From Cristatella mucedo (Eukaryota > Bryozoa > Phylactolaemata > Cristatellidae): a stretch of 64,000 nt of DNA. The translations under genes and the position numbers were made by a program. Positions 24,495 to 38,702 of the stretch are shown one piece after another. Position 1 is the stretch's first letter. The number at the start of each line of letters is the position of its first letter. Below the pieces are notes generated by a model. It saw only the letters and a list, made by a program, of their open reading frames with translations. It made no database searches and was not told where the DNA came from. The DNA lies in assembly GCA_009760855.2 (NCBI GenBank), contig WPIO01000064.1:280001-344000 (forward strand). The letters run 5' to 3'.

Positions 24495-25057
24495 TTGGTA
24501 CACTTCTACGTAGTCTTACGAGTTTAATATGTTCCGTACCGGAGCTCTTAACTCAAATTATTAGTAAATCAAAGCAGTTTTCCCCATTGAAATTAATTGA
24601 AATGCCACTAATCTGTTACGGACCTACGAAGACCTACAAAAACACTTCCACCGTGCTCTTGCACCACTTTGCGTCCTGTCCTTTTTAATATAAAAAAAGG
24701 ACTCGCGAGGTTTTGTGTGTCCAAGCTTCACGATGGCTCGCTCGCGTCTTTCTGAGCACGAACCACCTTCCCCGTGCTTGAGGTCGCATCTGTGTCCTAA
24801 GTAGTGTCGCAGCGGAGCGTCTGTCGCTGCCCTGCCCTCACTGGCCTGAGTAGCCGCACGCAGTTTCTCCCTCCATCCTCTGGCTTGCGTCGCTGATACA
24901 CCCACTCGCACTCGTATACACGAGAGCAGTGAAGTTGCAACCATTTAAAGTGAACGAGTGTGACACGGGGTGCTAGGTGGATGTTCCGGCGTTCTCTGTG
25001 ACGTTCGCCGCGGCAACTAGCGATGGGGTATCTGGAGCTGCTTCGTAAATATAATAT

Positions 25058-25177
<120 letters not shown>

Positions 25178-25179
25178 TA

Positions 25180-28100
25180 GCGAAAAATTGGCCGAGAGAC
25201 AGCTCGTATCTAAAACAAAAACTCGTAATTCTGTACCCTGATAAACCAATGTACTACTGTATTTGTAGGCGCGTGGTGACCTACGCGGATCGCTCGCGCG
25301 TGCATGTCTGCAACACTAATATGGACTCTTCGTCGAGGGTGCGAAATGGGATCAAGTTCACGGATGGCACCGTATAATGTCAAATTATGGGTAAGTTCTA
25401 CAGTTCTTATTGCTTTGCCCCGTACTATCACGTTCTGCATTTAGCTAGTGCTGTTACTTAATTTTTCTAAATGAATCCTATCTAGCTTTTGTTCGCACAC
25501 GTTCTCGCACGATTCTGAACAGATGCTTGCAACTATTTGTGATGGAATTAATTTAATAATTTTAAGCCGTTAACCGGCAGTATACATATCATACTCAAAC
25601 TTTTCAGACAGAGGAGAGTGCACTTGACAGAGAGACTTCACTTGCTCGCACCGGCTCTCTATTTAGTCTACACTGTTGCTCTTCCAGCGTGCTCTTGCAC
25701 CACCCGCGGCTAGACTTTCAGCCGTCTGAACGTCACTCGCTCAGAACAGTAACTTTTTTACTGTTGAACCTTCAGTTTCCGCGCATCGAAATTTTTTTAA
25801 GTCGCTTCTGACTCCACCTGTGTTTACTTTGGCTATATATGAGTCTCAGATAAAGACGCTTAATACCACTCAGCTTTCACTGCGCTTCATGTCGTCGAGC
25901 GAGCGAGCATGTCTTGTTTTCCTGTGCTCCCAGCGTGCTTACGTATGCACCATTCAGCTCACATAACTAACCAGAGGCTGCGAGTTTCTTCCTGTATGGT
26001 TTCGCGTGGTTTTTCCTATGATGGTAGTTATCTTGCCTTTAAATCTAGTTCCCTGGTAGCGATTTGTAAAGCAAAATTGCAACATATCTGGCCGAGAAAC
26101 CAATGGACATCCGTGTGTGCTTGATTTACCTTTGGATTGCGAGTTTATCTTTTAGCCCGGTCAATTTCAGTTTCAAGATAGCCATGAATACTCGAGTCGA
26201 ACTTCGGCCGCAATTCAGCACCTACTTTGGGGACAGCAGTCGTGCTATTCTTTATATTCAAACTTATTACAACGTCCTTTTGGGGGGCCCTGCCACTCTC
26301 TAAATCGAAATCTAGAGAAAAACTTTGCTACACATAACTGGCTATCCGTTCGTTGTAATCCAAAGCACGATGCTAAATTTGGACTGCATGAATAGGGGCC
26401 TCTCCCTTCCGCCAGAATGTATAGCTTTATATATAAAATCTCCAACAGTCACGTCACTTCCTGACGGTGGATGAAGGCAGCACAAAAGTACATTTCCACA
26501 TTACATATTACATGCTATTACATTTGAGGCACAACTATTACTTCATTGTAGCAGAGTTGCCTAATAAGTGAAGGTATCGGTGTACTTTCCTTCCACAGCA
26601 AAGAGCACTTGTCTTATCCATGAATTTAAAAGAACGGTCTCTGTAGCGGGTGTTCAAGCACCAGGAAGCTCGTAGGTTAACCTAATAAGGCCTAACATGG
26701 CCGCTGCATTCACTGCATTGCATTGGACCCGGGTGCAAAGTCTATATGAAGCTGCTCGATACTCTGTGGCTGCTCATACGCAAAGATCGTGCTATCCTCG
26801 CCGACTGTTGTCTCCACACCGTCAATCATCTGGCGACAGTTCCTCTCGGCAGCTTAATCCTCTGTAGGTGCGTTTGATGTCATCGGTTTTACACCGCGTA
26901 GTGTCTTTAAAACTAGCATCACAGACCTACGGTTTTACGGATAGCATCACCGTCGACGCCATATTCTTACCCATCAAGCAAGGTTTATCGCGGCAGCCAG
27001 AGCTGACATTGACTGGACCACAAGTTTTTTTTCTACTTCAGCCGTCCATTGAGTGGTCATTGCCATTGAAGAGATCGTTACTGCCAGCAACGACTCTATA
27101 GTCTATGGAGCTTTGCCAGTTTTGAAGATTGTCTGGTGGGGTAGTGCCTGTCAAACTCTAAGACCAAGCAAGCGAGCTAGTTTACAATTGTTGAATAGGT
27201 CGCCACCTGGACTGGTAAGTTCCAGGCCAGGGAGAAACCACCAAACTTTTCGAGTACCGTACTCATGCCTTCTACTTGAAATGGCTAAAAAAGCATAAAC
27301 GACAGGCAAAAAATGCCTGTGGTCTCATGCAAGACTCCGCTCTCCTTCACTCTGCCGCTGCTTGCCGCTGGCATTATCGCCATCACATAGCGTAGGCAGC
27401 GACTGTGACTCGTTGCAAGCCACTTCACCGGCTTGCACACTGAAGATTCCTCCGGGTTCTTTACACGTGACAGTAGACGACGCGGCACATTTACATACCG
27501 CCATATTCTGAAAACTAGCGCGCCGATTTTTTACTGTCACTATTGTACCCACGAAAGTATGCTTGTAGCGATAAAGAGAGTGCTACCGACCACAAAATAG
27601 CAAGTTCGCTCACCAAGCCATGACGGGTACCTAAATCTCTGGATACCTTCATAATGGCCCGGTACCTTCGGTTCCTGTTAAGTAACAAGGCATATTCTCA
27701 TAGTAAGAACCTAGAGCCGCGCATCTGCCTAAAGCGGTTCGCGTCGACCGGCCGCTCTCTTTGCTCTCGAGGCGTTCGGACATCGAAGGTCACCTTTGGA
27801 AGGTCAGCTTTGGAAGGTCACCTTTGGATGGTCAGCTTTCGAAGGCCATCCGTCCGGCATGCAGCTAGCCAGTGCCACTCTTTCCGACGGCCGAGTGCTC
27901 GCTAGCTGCACCAACGTAGTCTGGGAACCTTCTAGAACAGCTTCTATGCTCCCTTGCCCCGGTTCCTGTCGTGGCATCCCGCCCTCTTCTCAGGATAATC
28001 TCCACCACCATATTCACCCTTCCCCCTCCACTCTCTGGCCCATCCTTCTTGCTTCAACGCTGGATGCATTGCCAGCCTTGTTACAAAATATTCGAAGATC

Positions 28101-29240
28101 ATGAACCTGATCGTGGTTTGAGTATAAATTTAAAATGCTCTTGAGTTAAGGATCCAGAGTGGTTCAAAGGACCGTTCGTGTTCGTGTGAACCTCCTATCT
28201 TGTTGAGTATGGAAAGTAAATAAGCTCGTACAATCTCTTAACATGGATCTATTACTTTCGAGCACTGTGAGAGTTTCGCAGCAGTCATCCTTAAACTTCG
28301 CAGTTAATCTAGTAGTAGATGTACGCAGTGAGGTTAATGTTACGAAGTCGGGCCAATTTTTGTAACTAATGCTTAATCATTAAGACATGTTCATCTGCGG
28401 ACTTACTGAGCTGTTGGGCCAACTATTGGGTTTCAATTGTTGCGTCTAGGAGTCATACTACGCAAACTTGTCATTTAAGGCTCCCGACACGTTATGACTG
28501 AAGGCAATGAAAATTAGCTCCGAGTAAGAGACTTCGATCGGCAGGCTCGGCCATGACCGTCTCATTGTAGCTGGGATTTACTCTGTTAGTCACTAAATTC
28601 ACATCTACTAAATCAGCTAGCATGCAAAGCCATCTTTCTTCCACGTAAAATGAAGCACTCAGGTCCGCGCAGAATGGTGCATTTTCCTTCGATTGATTCG
28701 GAGATAAAGACTGCAGTTTCTTCCTTCTTAGTCGGAGCTCCCAAGATCAATTCCTGAGGCCAATAATATTTTCTTCTTTTGTGGGGAGGGAGTTTTTGTA
28801 ATCCAACATTCGTAGTGGTGCTATAAAAATGAAAATTCCGGTTAAGCACTGTGCCTATTAGAGTTGTGTAGTTTTACATTGTTTTAATTTAGCTTACTCT
28901 TTTTCTAACGTGTAGAGATTTTTAAAGATTTCTGACGTTTAAAGTAGCTGATTTTGTGCTGCATGTTAGTGACAGTGGAATATTGTTTCACTACTGCAGC
29001 AAAATCTTATCGATTTTACTCTTTTTATGGCGATTTTTTCAGCAGCCTTTCGCTGCAGGATATTATAGTTTACTCACGAATCCAGCTGCACATCTGAAAT
29101 TCGCTTGCTGAATTGAGTTAGTCACTTGTAGTTCTGAAAATTTCCGCCTTAAAGTTACATTCACGTGGACGTTCACACCTCCGAGTGAGCTAGGGAAGGC
29201 TCACCAGCGTGACAACTGCATGCTCCTAGAGACTGTCATC
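25180..29240. other. Long stretch without a recognised gene
   Basis: Only random-looking short ORFs. The one structured part is a short tandem repeat at 27780-27845 (units like AAGGTCACCTTTGG). The base composition varies, but no domain or exon chain was found. Confidence 0.5.
27780..27845. repeat. Short minisatellite, about 14-15-bp unit
   Basis: Four to five imperfect copies of (G)AAGGTCA(C/G)CTTTGG in a row, alternating C and G at one site. Confidence 0.8.
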
Positions 29241-29248
29241 CAAATGCA

Positions 29249-29281
<33 letters not shown>

Positions 29282-29308
29282 TATATGTATATATATATAT
29301 ATATATAT
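29249..29308. repeat. (AT)n microsatellite with a TATACATATATATATGTATA inversion
   Basis: AT repeat with a self-complementary CATATATATATG core. Confidence 0.9.
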
Positions 29309-29469
29309 CCGTGAATTATGACCACTCTAATGCCCAACGTATTTTCTTGAACGCTTGGACTGCTGCAACACTGCCGGACGGCAAAACTTGTTATTGCCAC
29401 CACGTGAACCACGTGCTCATAAAAATATTAGATGATTGAACAGTCTCTCTTGCATAGAGGTAGAAGATC

Positions 29470-29541
29470 TTTAACTTCTGTCATAGCCACTTGCAGTTGG
29501 CAATAAAGGATCGCCCACTTCAGGAATCGAAACCACGAACT
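29470..29541 (-). mobile_element. SINE type 1 fragment interrupted by a LINE
   Basis: It retains GCAGTTGGCAATAAAGGATC and the B-box region (GGTTTCGATTCC on the minus strand). It is then joined directly to the (ATT)n tail of the CR1 copy starting at 29542. Confidence 0.65.
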
Positions 29542-30340
29542 TATAATAATAATAATACACTTGATAAAGTGCCCTCAGAGAACTCAATCTCTTTTTAGGC
29601 GCTTTATATTTGCTGCGAAGGAAACACGATAGAACGGTGAGTGGTATCATGCTTCATAAACAACATGAATAACATGGTTAGGGGTGACATGCACAGGGTC
29701 AGCATGCAGGTGTGCTTAGTGGCAGCATGCAAAAGTGTCAGCCTGCATAAGCACGTATAGGACAAATCACAGGGACCCACTAAATTCTGTCATAAATAGG
29801 AGCGCTTTTAGTTTATTTTTAAATGTAGTCAAGTTGGGGGATGTTATGACGCAATTCGGGAGTGAGTTCCAGGCTTTCGGAGCATACGGACTAAAGGTAC
29901 GGCCTCTAAAGAATTTGAGGTTTGTTCGAGGTATAGATAAACAGTTAGATTCCGAAAAAAGACTGGTACGATGCTTAGACTGGTGGGCAGTAGATCTGAT
30001 AGGTAGGCTGGAGTTAAAGAATGCAGGGACCTAAAAGTGAGCGACGAAACCTTGAAGTCGATGCGTTGCTTGACTGGGAGCCAGTACAGGTCGGGGAGAA
30101 TTGGTGTGATGTGGCAACTGTGACACTCACGAGAGACAAGCCGAGCTACAGAGTTTTGCACCAGCTGTAAGCGCCTGATTGCACATGCCGGTAGGCCAGC
30201 AAGCAGTGAGTTACAGAAGTCAACACGGAATGTCACAAATGCATGGACCAACTAAGATGTGGTATCCTTATCTAAACAAGCCCGAATTTTAGCAAAGTTA
30301 TGTTGCTGAAAGTAGGCAGATTTTATTGTGAACCTTGATC
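29542..30340 (-). mobile_element. CR1-like LINE family A, 5'-truncated copy
   Basis: Minus-strand C-terminal RT ORF in one frame (30251-29844): [52 protein letters not shown] frame change then precedes the normal ending. It carries the conserved 3' stem-loop and an (ATT)n tail. Confidence 0.85.
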
Positions 30341-30344
30341 ATGA

Positions 30345-32430
30345 AGGCCGAATACCTAGCCTGCTGGGATATCACGGCCTCTACTAGGTCAGACAATTGC
30401 TCAGTGCACAGACACTGACAAAAACCTGGTAAATAGCAATCTACTAGTTCACTGAAAAATTAAATTTGTTAACGTCAGCACATTTAATATCAAGATACGG
30501 TTTTTTGTTTTGAGTGTTTTATTGTTCACTGAAAAAAGGTCTGGTTGCAAGGAATGATCGTAGTATTTGGCTAATGCTTCATTGCAAGCCTTTTTTATTT
30601 AGAGGGATGTACAGTAAAATGAATGCAGGATAAAACTCAAGAGACAGCATTGATCTAACTCACACATCAAGAAGAATTCTCATAGCTGTTCATCCGTATA
30701 TTACCTACTTACGTGTGCTTTCATTGAGTGATTGCAAGCTCTTGAGTACCATTGTAACTTGTGTAATCATGGATTAGCTTTGACAGCTTTTATAAATTTT
30801 AAAATCGTAGATGTTACAAAAATTTAAACTTTCAATTTAGTGTGCGCTTCCGTTGAAACTATTTGAGCGAAAATTCTTAATACGGAGTCAGCTAATCAGA
30901 TCTATAAAGAAGTCTTAAAAGATTATTTAAATCCACAAGACTGGCATTGATTTTGATGATCATTGACCTGGATCTAAATTAAATGGCATTGCATTTAGCA
31001 AAATATATATACTGCAAATTCCGTAGAATAATTTACTCTTGAAAGAATCGGCGTATTATTCCTAAGCTCTACATTCATAAATGCATTTTGTGAGAGCTGA
31101 AATATCTTTAGTGAGTTATGCTGAACTCCTGAACCTTCTTTTCTGAAAATAGCATCGGTGTAAACTAGTACACTCCATCACATTCCAAGGATCGGCAAAC
31201 CTACATCGTATATTACCTTGCTGCGCTCAATTTTCTTCCAGCTTTGCAATGAGAATCTCCCTCTATCTATACCTATATAGGGCTATATTTCATGCTTTAT
31301 AGCATCCTGCAGGATGTGCCCGACTTTTCGGTAGCTATTGCTTTGTTCGTAGGCACTTGCTCTTCAGCCGCATCTCTGCTGACATCCGCATAATGAAGCT
31401 TCAATACTCACGACTCAGCCATATCTGCAGCCTACCACTGGCACCTGGTTGCTACTGTAATGGTTACATTAAGACACTTGTTTAGTACCCTAAAATAACT
31501 AAATCTCCTTAAAGGCATTCTCTATAAGCGAATCGGAGCAAATGGTTGACCGAAGAAATCAGCATATTCCGATTGTGCAGCTATCGTTCTATAATATTCT
31601 TATAAAATCCAGACTTGGCCCTAGCTAGGATAGACGAATTGTAACAGTCCTCGTATGCCAGTCAATGGACAGTCTTACCTGTTCTTTTGTGTGCTTTTTC
31701 AAGCTAATGCTAATTGGTCTTTTCTAGCTTAGCGTCGTCCGCAGACCATCTAGGCGAGTGTGTACCTTATTCTTATTTCAAGAAAGCAAGCTTATCCAAA
31801 ACAATGACGAGCGTAGCATTCCACAATTAATGAGAGGTCGAGTATTGGATTGAGCGAAGGGGCAATTGTAGACAATTTTTTAAGGTTAGCATCACAGTCA
31901 AAGCACCTAATTGCTCACTCCTCCCGGATGATTTTGTGTACCGAGTTGAAACCACGTGCTACAGATTAGAGAAGATGCGCACACATTCAATGAGACGCTT
32001 GAGACTTGGTAGCAATAAGAACCGACAGTATACCACTGCCGGCAACTATTTGATCTAGTTCGTGACTTTCGTTGCGAGTGGAATCATACACCTAACTTGG
32101 CCGGCCGGCGTCACGGAGGGTGCTAATCAAGTAATGGTGCCTGGGGATTTTTACTTTTCAGCCATATCGCTTCTCTCGGTTGCTCTAGCAGTGCACCACA
32201 GGACCCCCGAGGTTTCCTGGGCCTTTTTATTACCATAGGGCCCGGTAATCTTGTCTTTCTCGGCTCAGAAAGATACTGAAAGTAGCTCAACGTGTTGACT
32301 CTGTAGCCAATGGCTGCAGAGTCTAGTAGCTCTTTCTTCTACTGGGCTTACTTTGACAGTTAATCGGTGACGCCCGACTTGCGTCAGAATATGCCCTGAC
32401 TTGACCACATTTTAAAAGAACTTGAAAACA
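30345..32430. other. Mostly unexplained AT-rich sequence
   Basis: Apart from the LINE fragment at 31530-31900, I see no gene, tail or tandem repeat here. Confidence 0.5.
31530..31900 (-). mobile_element. CR1-like LINE family A, fragment between endonuclease and RT
   Basis: Blocks match the linker of the long copy at 37000-37240: GTCCTCGTATGCC, TC(A/G)ATGGACAGTC, and a GACCATCTAGGCGAG(T/G)GTG equivalent. There is no tail and no open frame. Confidence 0.6.
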
Positions 32431-32700
32431 CAGCTATTTATGACAGCATTTAGTGAGTCCCTTTGATTCATCCTTCATGTGCTTATGCGTGATGAAACTG
32501 TGCATGCTGCCACTAACTACATTTGTATGCTGACCCTGTGCATGTCACCCGTAACCATAGTATTCATGTTGTTTATCAAGAATGATATTACTCACAATTC
32601 AATTGCGTTTCCCTTTGCAGCAAATGTAAAGCACCTAGAAAGAGATTCAGTTATGAGAGGGCGCTTTATCAAGTGCATCATTATTATTGTTATGATTAGT
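32430..32700 (+). mobile_element. CR1-like LINE family A, 3' fragment
   Basis: Plus-strand end with a CATGCTGCCACTAACTACAT block and GCAAATGTAAAGCACCTAGA, then GGGCGCTTTATCAAGTGC and an (ATT)n-like tail. Confidence 0.8.
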
Positions 32701-32861
32701 GAGTGTCACAGACTGGCGGAATATCGACAGCCGCTCTGTCACGAAGCCCGTAAGCAGTCACGCAGCACATATGTCAAATTGGTCGCTCGGCAGAAACGGT
32801 GGGCCCCGCTTAAATACCTTTGCTCCGCGATGTCAGCCGCTCCTTGGGAAGCTTCTCTCCT

Positions 32862-32908
32862 CCCCGCCCCCCCCCCCCCCCCCCCCCCCCGCCCCCGGGC
32901 CCCCCCCC
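32862..32908. repeat. Poly-C tract
   Basis: About 45 bases, almost only C, with two G-containing breaks. The flanks are GC-rich. Reading frames through it are low complexity. Confidence 0.95.
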
Positions 32909-32999
32909 GTCCCAGCTGCGGACGTACGTCTGCCAATTGTGCAGCTCCTAGCCGAGTAGCCAAGCGTGCCATCTGCTGTAGTCTAGATATTCACGATGC

Positions 33000-35310
33000 A
33001 TCAACCCTATTGCTTTGCATTTCATTCGCATTCTGACTGATAGATGCATGCAGCTAACAGAGGCAAGGGAGTGGGAGCTCTTGGGGGCTCGGCTCGCGTC
33101 GGGCTGCTACGAAGTCTAGGCCGCTAGACTGTGTAGCAGCCCGATACAGTAAGTTATGGTCGATAGTGGCCCCTGTGAGGCCTCTAGCCGTCCCCCACTC
33201 TTTCGGTTTGTGATGCTGACGGGATTTCCACTACAGTAATCGCTGCCTGCTTCTCGAGCCTTCGAAAAAAGCCGTAGGCTGCGTGCTCGGCTGCAGCCGG
33301 CCGCCGAAATTCGGCAGCTCGCTCGTTGGGCTGCTGGTCCTCCTCTCCGCAGCTGCTGCTTACAGACAGGTACCCGCCAACAGCCACTGCGCTCGTCAAA
33401 GTGGTGGCGCTCATTAAGTTCAATCAGCACGGGTTCTAGCCGTTGCTGGCGTCTGAGCATTCACTCATAATATTCACAATTAACTGCTTTAGCTGAAAGT
33501 TTATGGCAGTGGGCTGAATCTCATCTGGCGACCGCAGCCCTTGACTTGACTAAATATTTTTCCAGTAAGCTGATAATGCGATACCTAAACCGTGCGGATC
33601 GTGCGTAGAGTAAAACCAAATGCTTATAGCATGGGAAGCAGCGATCGCCCGAGAGGCTGAGATGGGGAGAGAGAGAGAGAGAGCGAGAGAGAGAGAGAAA
33701 GAGAGGGGAGAAAGAGAGGGAGAGAGGAAGAAGACTATAGAGTCATGCGATCTGCCACTGCTAAAGAGCAGACCTGTTGCCTGGTTGTCTGCCTTGAATT
33801 AACCGAGTTGACTTTGGCAGGCAGCTAGCGCAAATTGCTATTTAGCTTGTAATCGAATGAATTTACGGGTCTCTCCCAAGGCTTGCTCGATTGCTTATTT
33901 AAATGACCGCACGGTGCCCTTTTATCCTCGCCCATCGCTATCATCTTACAGCGTGTATCTGTAAACTGTGTCTGCAGCTGGGTATGCGTCTTTTGAAGCA
34001 AAGCATCTTGCGAGAGCCTTGCATGCAGTTCCTCCTTGTACAATTAACGTTCACGCACCACGGTGATACGCGACTGAGCTCAAAGTGTGGACTGCAGCAT
34101 TGTTTCTTTTTCCGAAGAGTGCTTTCTAGCGGAGTGCTAGAGGCGCTGCTGGTGCCCACAAAGCCTGCCGCCGCCTGCGTGCTCGCCGGCCTGAGGTCAC
34201 GGCCGAGCACACGGCTCCTCCGCCGGCCGCGGGTTGTTGCACCTAGCTCGCTCCTGAGCTCCGCTTGCCACCGACTTCCGTACAGGAAGCGCCAAGATCG
34301 AGCAGCATATTGTCAAGAAAGCACGTCAGCGGCGCCTGAACTCCGGTTCTTTGTCGCATGCGCTGGCCGGAGTTCGAAACGCAGAGGCATAACATGAAAA
34401 ACGCAACATGTAGGCCACGGAGAGCTGCAGAGTATTTAGGAGGTGAGACACATTATTCAAGAACCGCAATCATGCGGCATAAGATGCTCGCGTCAGGCAT
34501 TTCTGCCAGAATTAAATCTAAGGCACGGGACGATTACTGCTGGATTCTTTTACCTAGAATATATAATTTTGAATTTACTTATGTCCGCGCTCGTCCCGTA
34601 TACAAAGTCGTGCTGATTCTCGTGCACGCATTAATGTTAATACGAATTGCAAATTTAATTCTCGCAGTAGTGAAATTTAATCAATCGGACAAAAACCAAA
34701 GAGTTACCTTTTTTCGATATATAGATTTTTCTACATTAGGAAAGAACTGCAAGATTTGCTTCGGTAAAGTGGGCTAGAAAGCACCAGCGCGTGAACACAG
34801 GCTCACCTTTTGAAGTGAAGTTTGAGTTTTCCATGATTTGTACGGATATAGACGCACCAACTCTAGCCTTACTACCAAACCGCCGATTAATTGTGTGAGG
34901 TCTTTGATTCTGGCAACGAGTCTACGGTTGTCTCTGATTAAAAGTTTAGTTTTTGGCTATCATCGACTAGAATCGACAGATACGTTACCTTTGAGCAAAT
35001 AATTTAGCTTTCACTAACAAAATTTCCGTAAACTGGTATTTCAATTTAACCATTGTGCGACCATCATATCAGTGACTTTTTCATCATAGCAGAACTTCAC
35101 TTGACAAGTTCGCGATGCTTTGGGGCACAGAATCCTGGTGCTTCAGCTGCAACCGCTTCGAGCAAGATGAAAAGATCGCTAAGGCACTCCTATCACTGAA
35201 TAAACGAGAAGTGGCGAAGAAGCTGCTGCCCCGCTAACTTTTACTTTTAAATTCACCCGATCATCGCACGACTAAACGTTCCTAATGCGGCGCGCGCATC
35301 CACGCGCAGT
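33000..35310. other. No gene recognised
   Basis: Two GC-rich patches (33060-33460 and 34130-34390) carry modest ORFs on both strands. None shows a known domain or a supported exon structure. The rest is AT-rich. Confidence 0.4.
33665..33729. repeat. (GA)n microsatellite
   Basis: Imperfect GAGAGA array with AAGAG and GGGAG variants. Confidence 0.9.
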
Positions 35311-35323
35311 CTCGAGATGCTCT

Positions 35324-35711
<388 letters not shown>

Positions 35712-35844
35712 CTCACTCTCTCACTCTCTCTTTTAGCACTCACTCTCTCTTTTTTCTTTCTGCGCTCAGTCGCTCTCGCGCTTGCACGCTCGCTGCAGGT
35801 GGCTCGGGGCGTTGCTGCACTAGAGCTCGGCTGACAAAGTTGAT

Positions 35845-38240
35845 AACAATAAGAATAATAACAGACTTGACAAAGCGCCCTCGGAGAACTCAATCTTATT
35901 CTAGGCGCTTTACATTACCTGCAAAGGAAGCATAATTAAATGGTTAGTATGAGCTTGCTCAATAAACAAGAAGAATAGCATGATTAGGGGTGACATGCCC
36001 AGGGTCAGCATGCAACTGTGGCTAGTGGCAGCATGCACAGTGGCAGAACGCATTAGCATGTAAAGGACGAATCACATGGATCCACTGAATGCTGTCATAA
36101 ATAGGTGCATTTTAAGTCGATGTCGTGACGCAAGCTGGAAGTGAGTTCCAGGCTTTGGGAGCATACAAACTAAATACAGAGTGTCTAAATAACTTGAGGT
36201 TTGTATGAGATAGAGGTAAACAGCTAGATTCCGAAAAATGGGTGATGCGACGCTTAGGCTGGTGGGGCAGCAGATTTGATAGGTAGGCTCTAGCCTACGA
36301 ATGGAAGGATCTGAAAGTGAGGGATAAAACCTTAAAGGCAATGCGCTGCTTGACTGGTAGTCAGTGCAGGTTGGCATGGAGTGGCGTAATGTGGCATCTG
36401 CTACGCTCACGACAGACGCACCAAGCTGCAGAGTTTTGCACCAGCTGTAAGCACCTGATTGTAAAGACCGGTAGACCGGCCGATGAATTACAAAACTCAA
36501 CTCTGGAGGTCAAAAATGCATTGACCAGCTTAGATGTGGTATCCTTATCTAAGCAAACCCGAATTTTAGCAAGTTTATGTAGCTGAAAGTAGGCAGACTT
36601 GATTGTGGAGCTGATGTGGTCGTCTAACAAAAGGTCACTTTGGAAGATGACAACTAGACTTTGTGCAGACTATTTGATTATTTGTATCTTCATTTGATTT
36701 ACAAAATTTGCTGCCATCCATGTGCGGATGTCATCAATGCATGCAGCAAGTGAGTTTAGAGAATTCGAGGTGGTCGAGTGCTGGCAGGGATTAAAGCAAA
36801 GGTACAACTGAGTGTCATCCGCATGGAAGTGTTAGCCTAGATTGTGCTCGGCAATCACATCGGCAAGAGGGAGAGCATAAACCATGAAAAGAACCCCTCA
36901 AACACGGAGCCCTGAGGTACCCCATATTTCAGAGGTGCCTCGGATGATCTTTAAGGATCGTTGATCGTCGACATCCGCATTTTTTTATTGTACATCTGTG
37001 ATTCAGCAATGCTTTTATAGAAGCTAGACTTGGCCTTTGCTACGATCGATTGATACGACTTACAGTAGTCCTCGTATGCCTGTCGATGGACAGTCAGTAC
37101 TGATCATGTGCATGCTTTTTCAATCTTGCACTTAGTAGACCTAGCTAGTTTAATGTTTGTGGTAAACATAGGCCGTCTGGGCGAGGGTGCACAGTGCGCT
37201 TAGTCAGAGGTGCAAACTCGTCGAGCATGTCAGCTAGTGTAGTGTTGTAGCAATCTACCAATGATGATAGGTCGGCAGGGGGACTGAGCAGCAGAGGTGA
37301 GGCAGATATTCTTGAACGGACAGCACCTCTGTCAATGGTCTTGAGGTTTCGCGATTCACAGGAGATTTTAGAGTTAAAGGAGGAGGGCACAGATTATAAA
37401 CTGAATTAGATCTATATGTGGTCAGAAAAGCAAGATTTGTTAATAATTGGTGATGACAAAGTGCAGTTGTATGAGTAAATTGTTCGACCGTGTAATCCTT
37501 GATGTGGGTAGGGCCATGCACATGAGCCACAAGAGACAATGAGTCAGTCGATGCACGAAATTCAGCGCTGATGGCTTCAGATAAGTTGTCAAAGTGAATG
37601 TTGAGCTCTTCCATAACGAGGAAGGATCTATTTCTTGCACACAGAATCGAAATGATATCGGAGAAATCTGAGATAAATGAGGACTTTGTACCTGGAGGGC
37701 GATAGACTACTGCCATCCTTGCTAGCTTGTCGTTATGCAAAATCAAGACAGTACATTCGAAAAGACTACTTCGAGGGTACTGCAGATGGCTTGAAGTCGA
37801 ATTTTGAGGGCATAATAATGACAACTCCACCTCCATTTTTGATTGATCTAGGGGTTTGACAGAATGAGAAACCAGTCAGGGTAGCGGCTTTAATTGTCGG
37901 GCAGTTTACCAATTTTAGCCAAGTTTCAGTCAAGGCGAGCAGATCGAGACCGTTTTCAGAAATAAGGTTGGTTGTTACTAGAGTTTTATTGCACATTGAG
38001 CGAGGATTCAAAAGACAAGCGTCAAGTCGGACCGATGGAATTAAAACAGGCCTGGTGACCACTAAATTTGAGAGATTCACGGTGACGCTTGTGGGGGAGC
38101 GTGCTGAACGGTCCGAGACAATGCCAGGAATATCAATGGGGCTGGTACTCACCCGCGGGGACCCACCAAACGAGCTGCATCTAAGCTGCCTGTCCAGGCC
38201 ACCGTGGCGGCTCCGGAGTGCTTTTCTTTCTTAACGTATA
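35845..38240 (-). mobile_element. CR1-like LINE family A, longest copy, internally deleted
   Basis: The order on the minus strand is: an apurinic-type endonuclease (38152-37766 and 37836-37500), a linker, part of the RT, the RT C-terminus and the 3' tail at 35845. The endonuclease has LNPRSMCNK and LLALTETWL in the first frame. It has VVYRPPGTKSSF, MEELNIHFDN (GDFNIH-like, altered) and VHGPTH in the second. A frameshift separates the two halves. Near 36960 the text jumps from the linker to APLKYGVPQGSVF (RT motif region), so several hundred bases of RT are missing. ORF1 was not found. Non-LTR retrotransposon machinery is established for this family; this copy is dead. Confidence 0.85.
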
Positions 38241-38607
38241 ATTCACGATTCCTAGCAAAACTGTAGCATCCAGGAATGCAGTTGAACTACGATTCCGTAG
38301 CGATAATGGGTGAGCACAATAATAACTAACGTGCAGGTTTCTAGCCGCCGGCGCAGCTAATGCCGCGTCGCGGGAAACCCAGCAGCCAGAAGCGATAAGC
38401 GTATAAATAGATGTCCATAGGCACGTAGCTTCTTACGCGTTACGTTCAACAACAGTCAGATTAGCTTTAAATAATCTTAGCCGTATCGGTTTCCGTATAC
38501 GATGTTCCTAAGAACTTCGATTTTTGGAAGAATTCTGCAATGGACCGGAACACTTGTGAGAACGCTCGTTCTCGGGAGGCGAGAGCTCTGTTAAATCGAC
38601 GATTATA

Positions 38608-38702
38608 ATAATAATAATAATATTGCACTTGATAAAGCGCCCTCAGAGAACTTAATCTCTTTCTAGGCGCTTTACATTTGCTGCAAAGTGATACGCAATA
38701 GA
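38608..38702 (-). mobile_element. CR1-like LINE family A, very short 3' end
   Basis: About 95 bases matching the young subfamily (AAGTGATACGCAATAGA). It ends exactly where the 179-bp repeat starts. Confidence 0.8.

Noticed and set aside
33184-33460. Minus-strand ORFs in a GC-rich patch
   Set aside because: Plausible composition, but no family, splice partner or polyadenylation signal could be tied to them.
34128-34397. Coding exon in a GC-rich patch
   Set aside because: The open frame has no domain, and no consensus splice pair links it to another exon.
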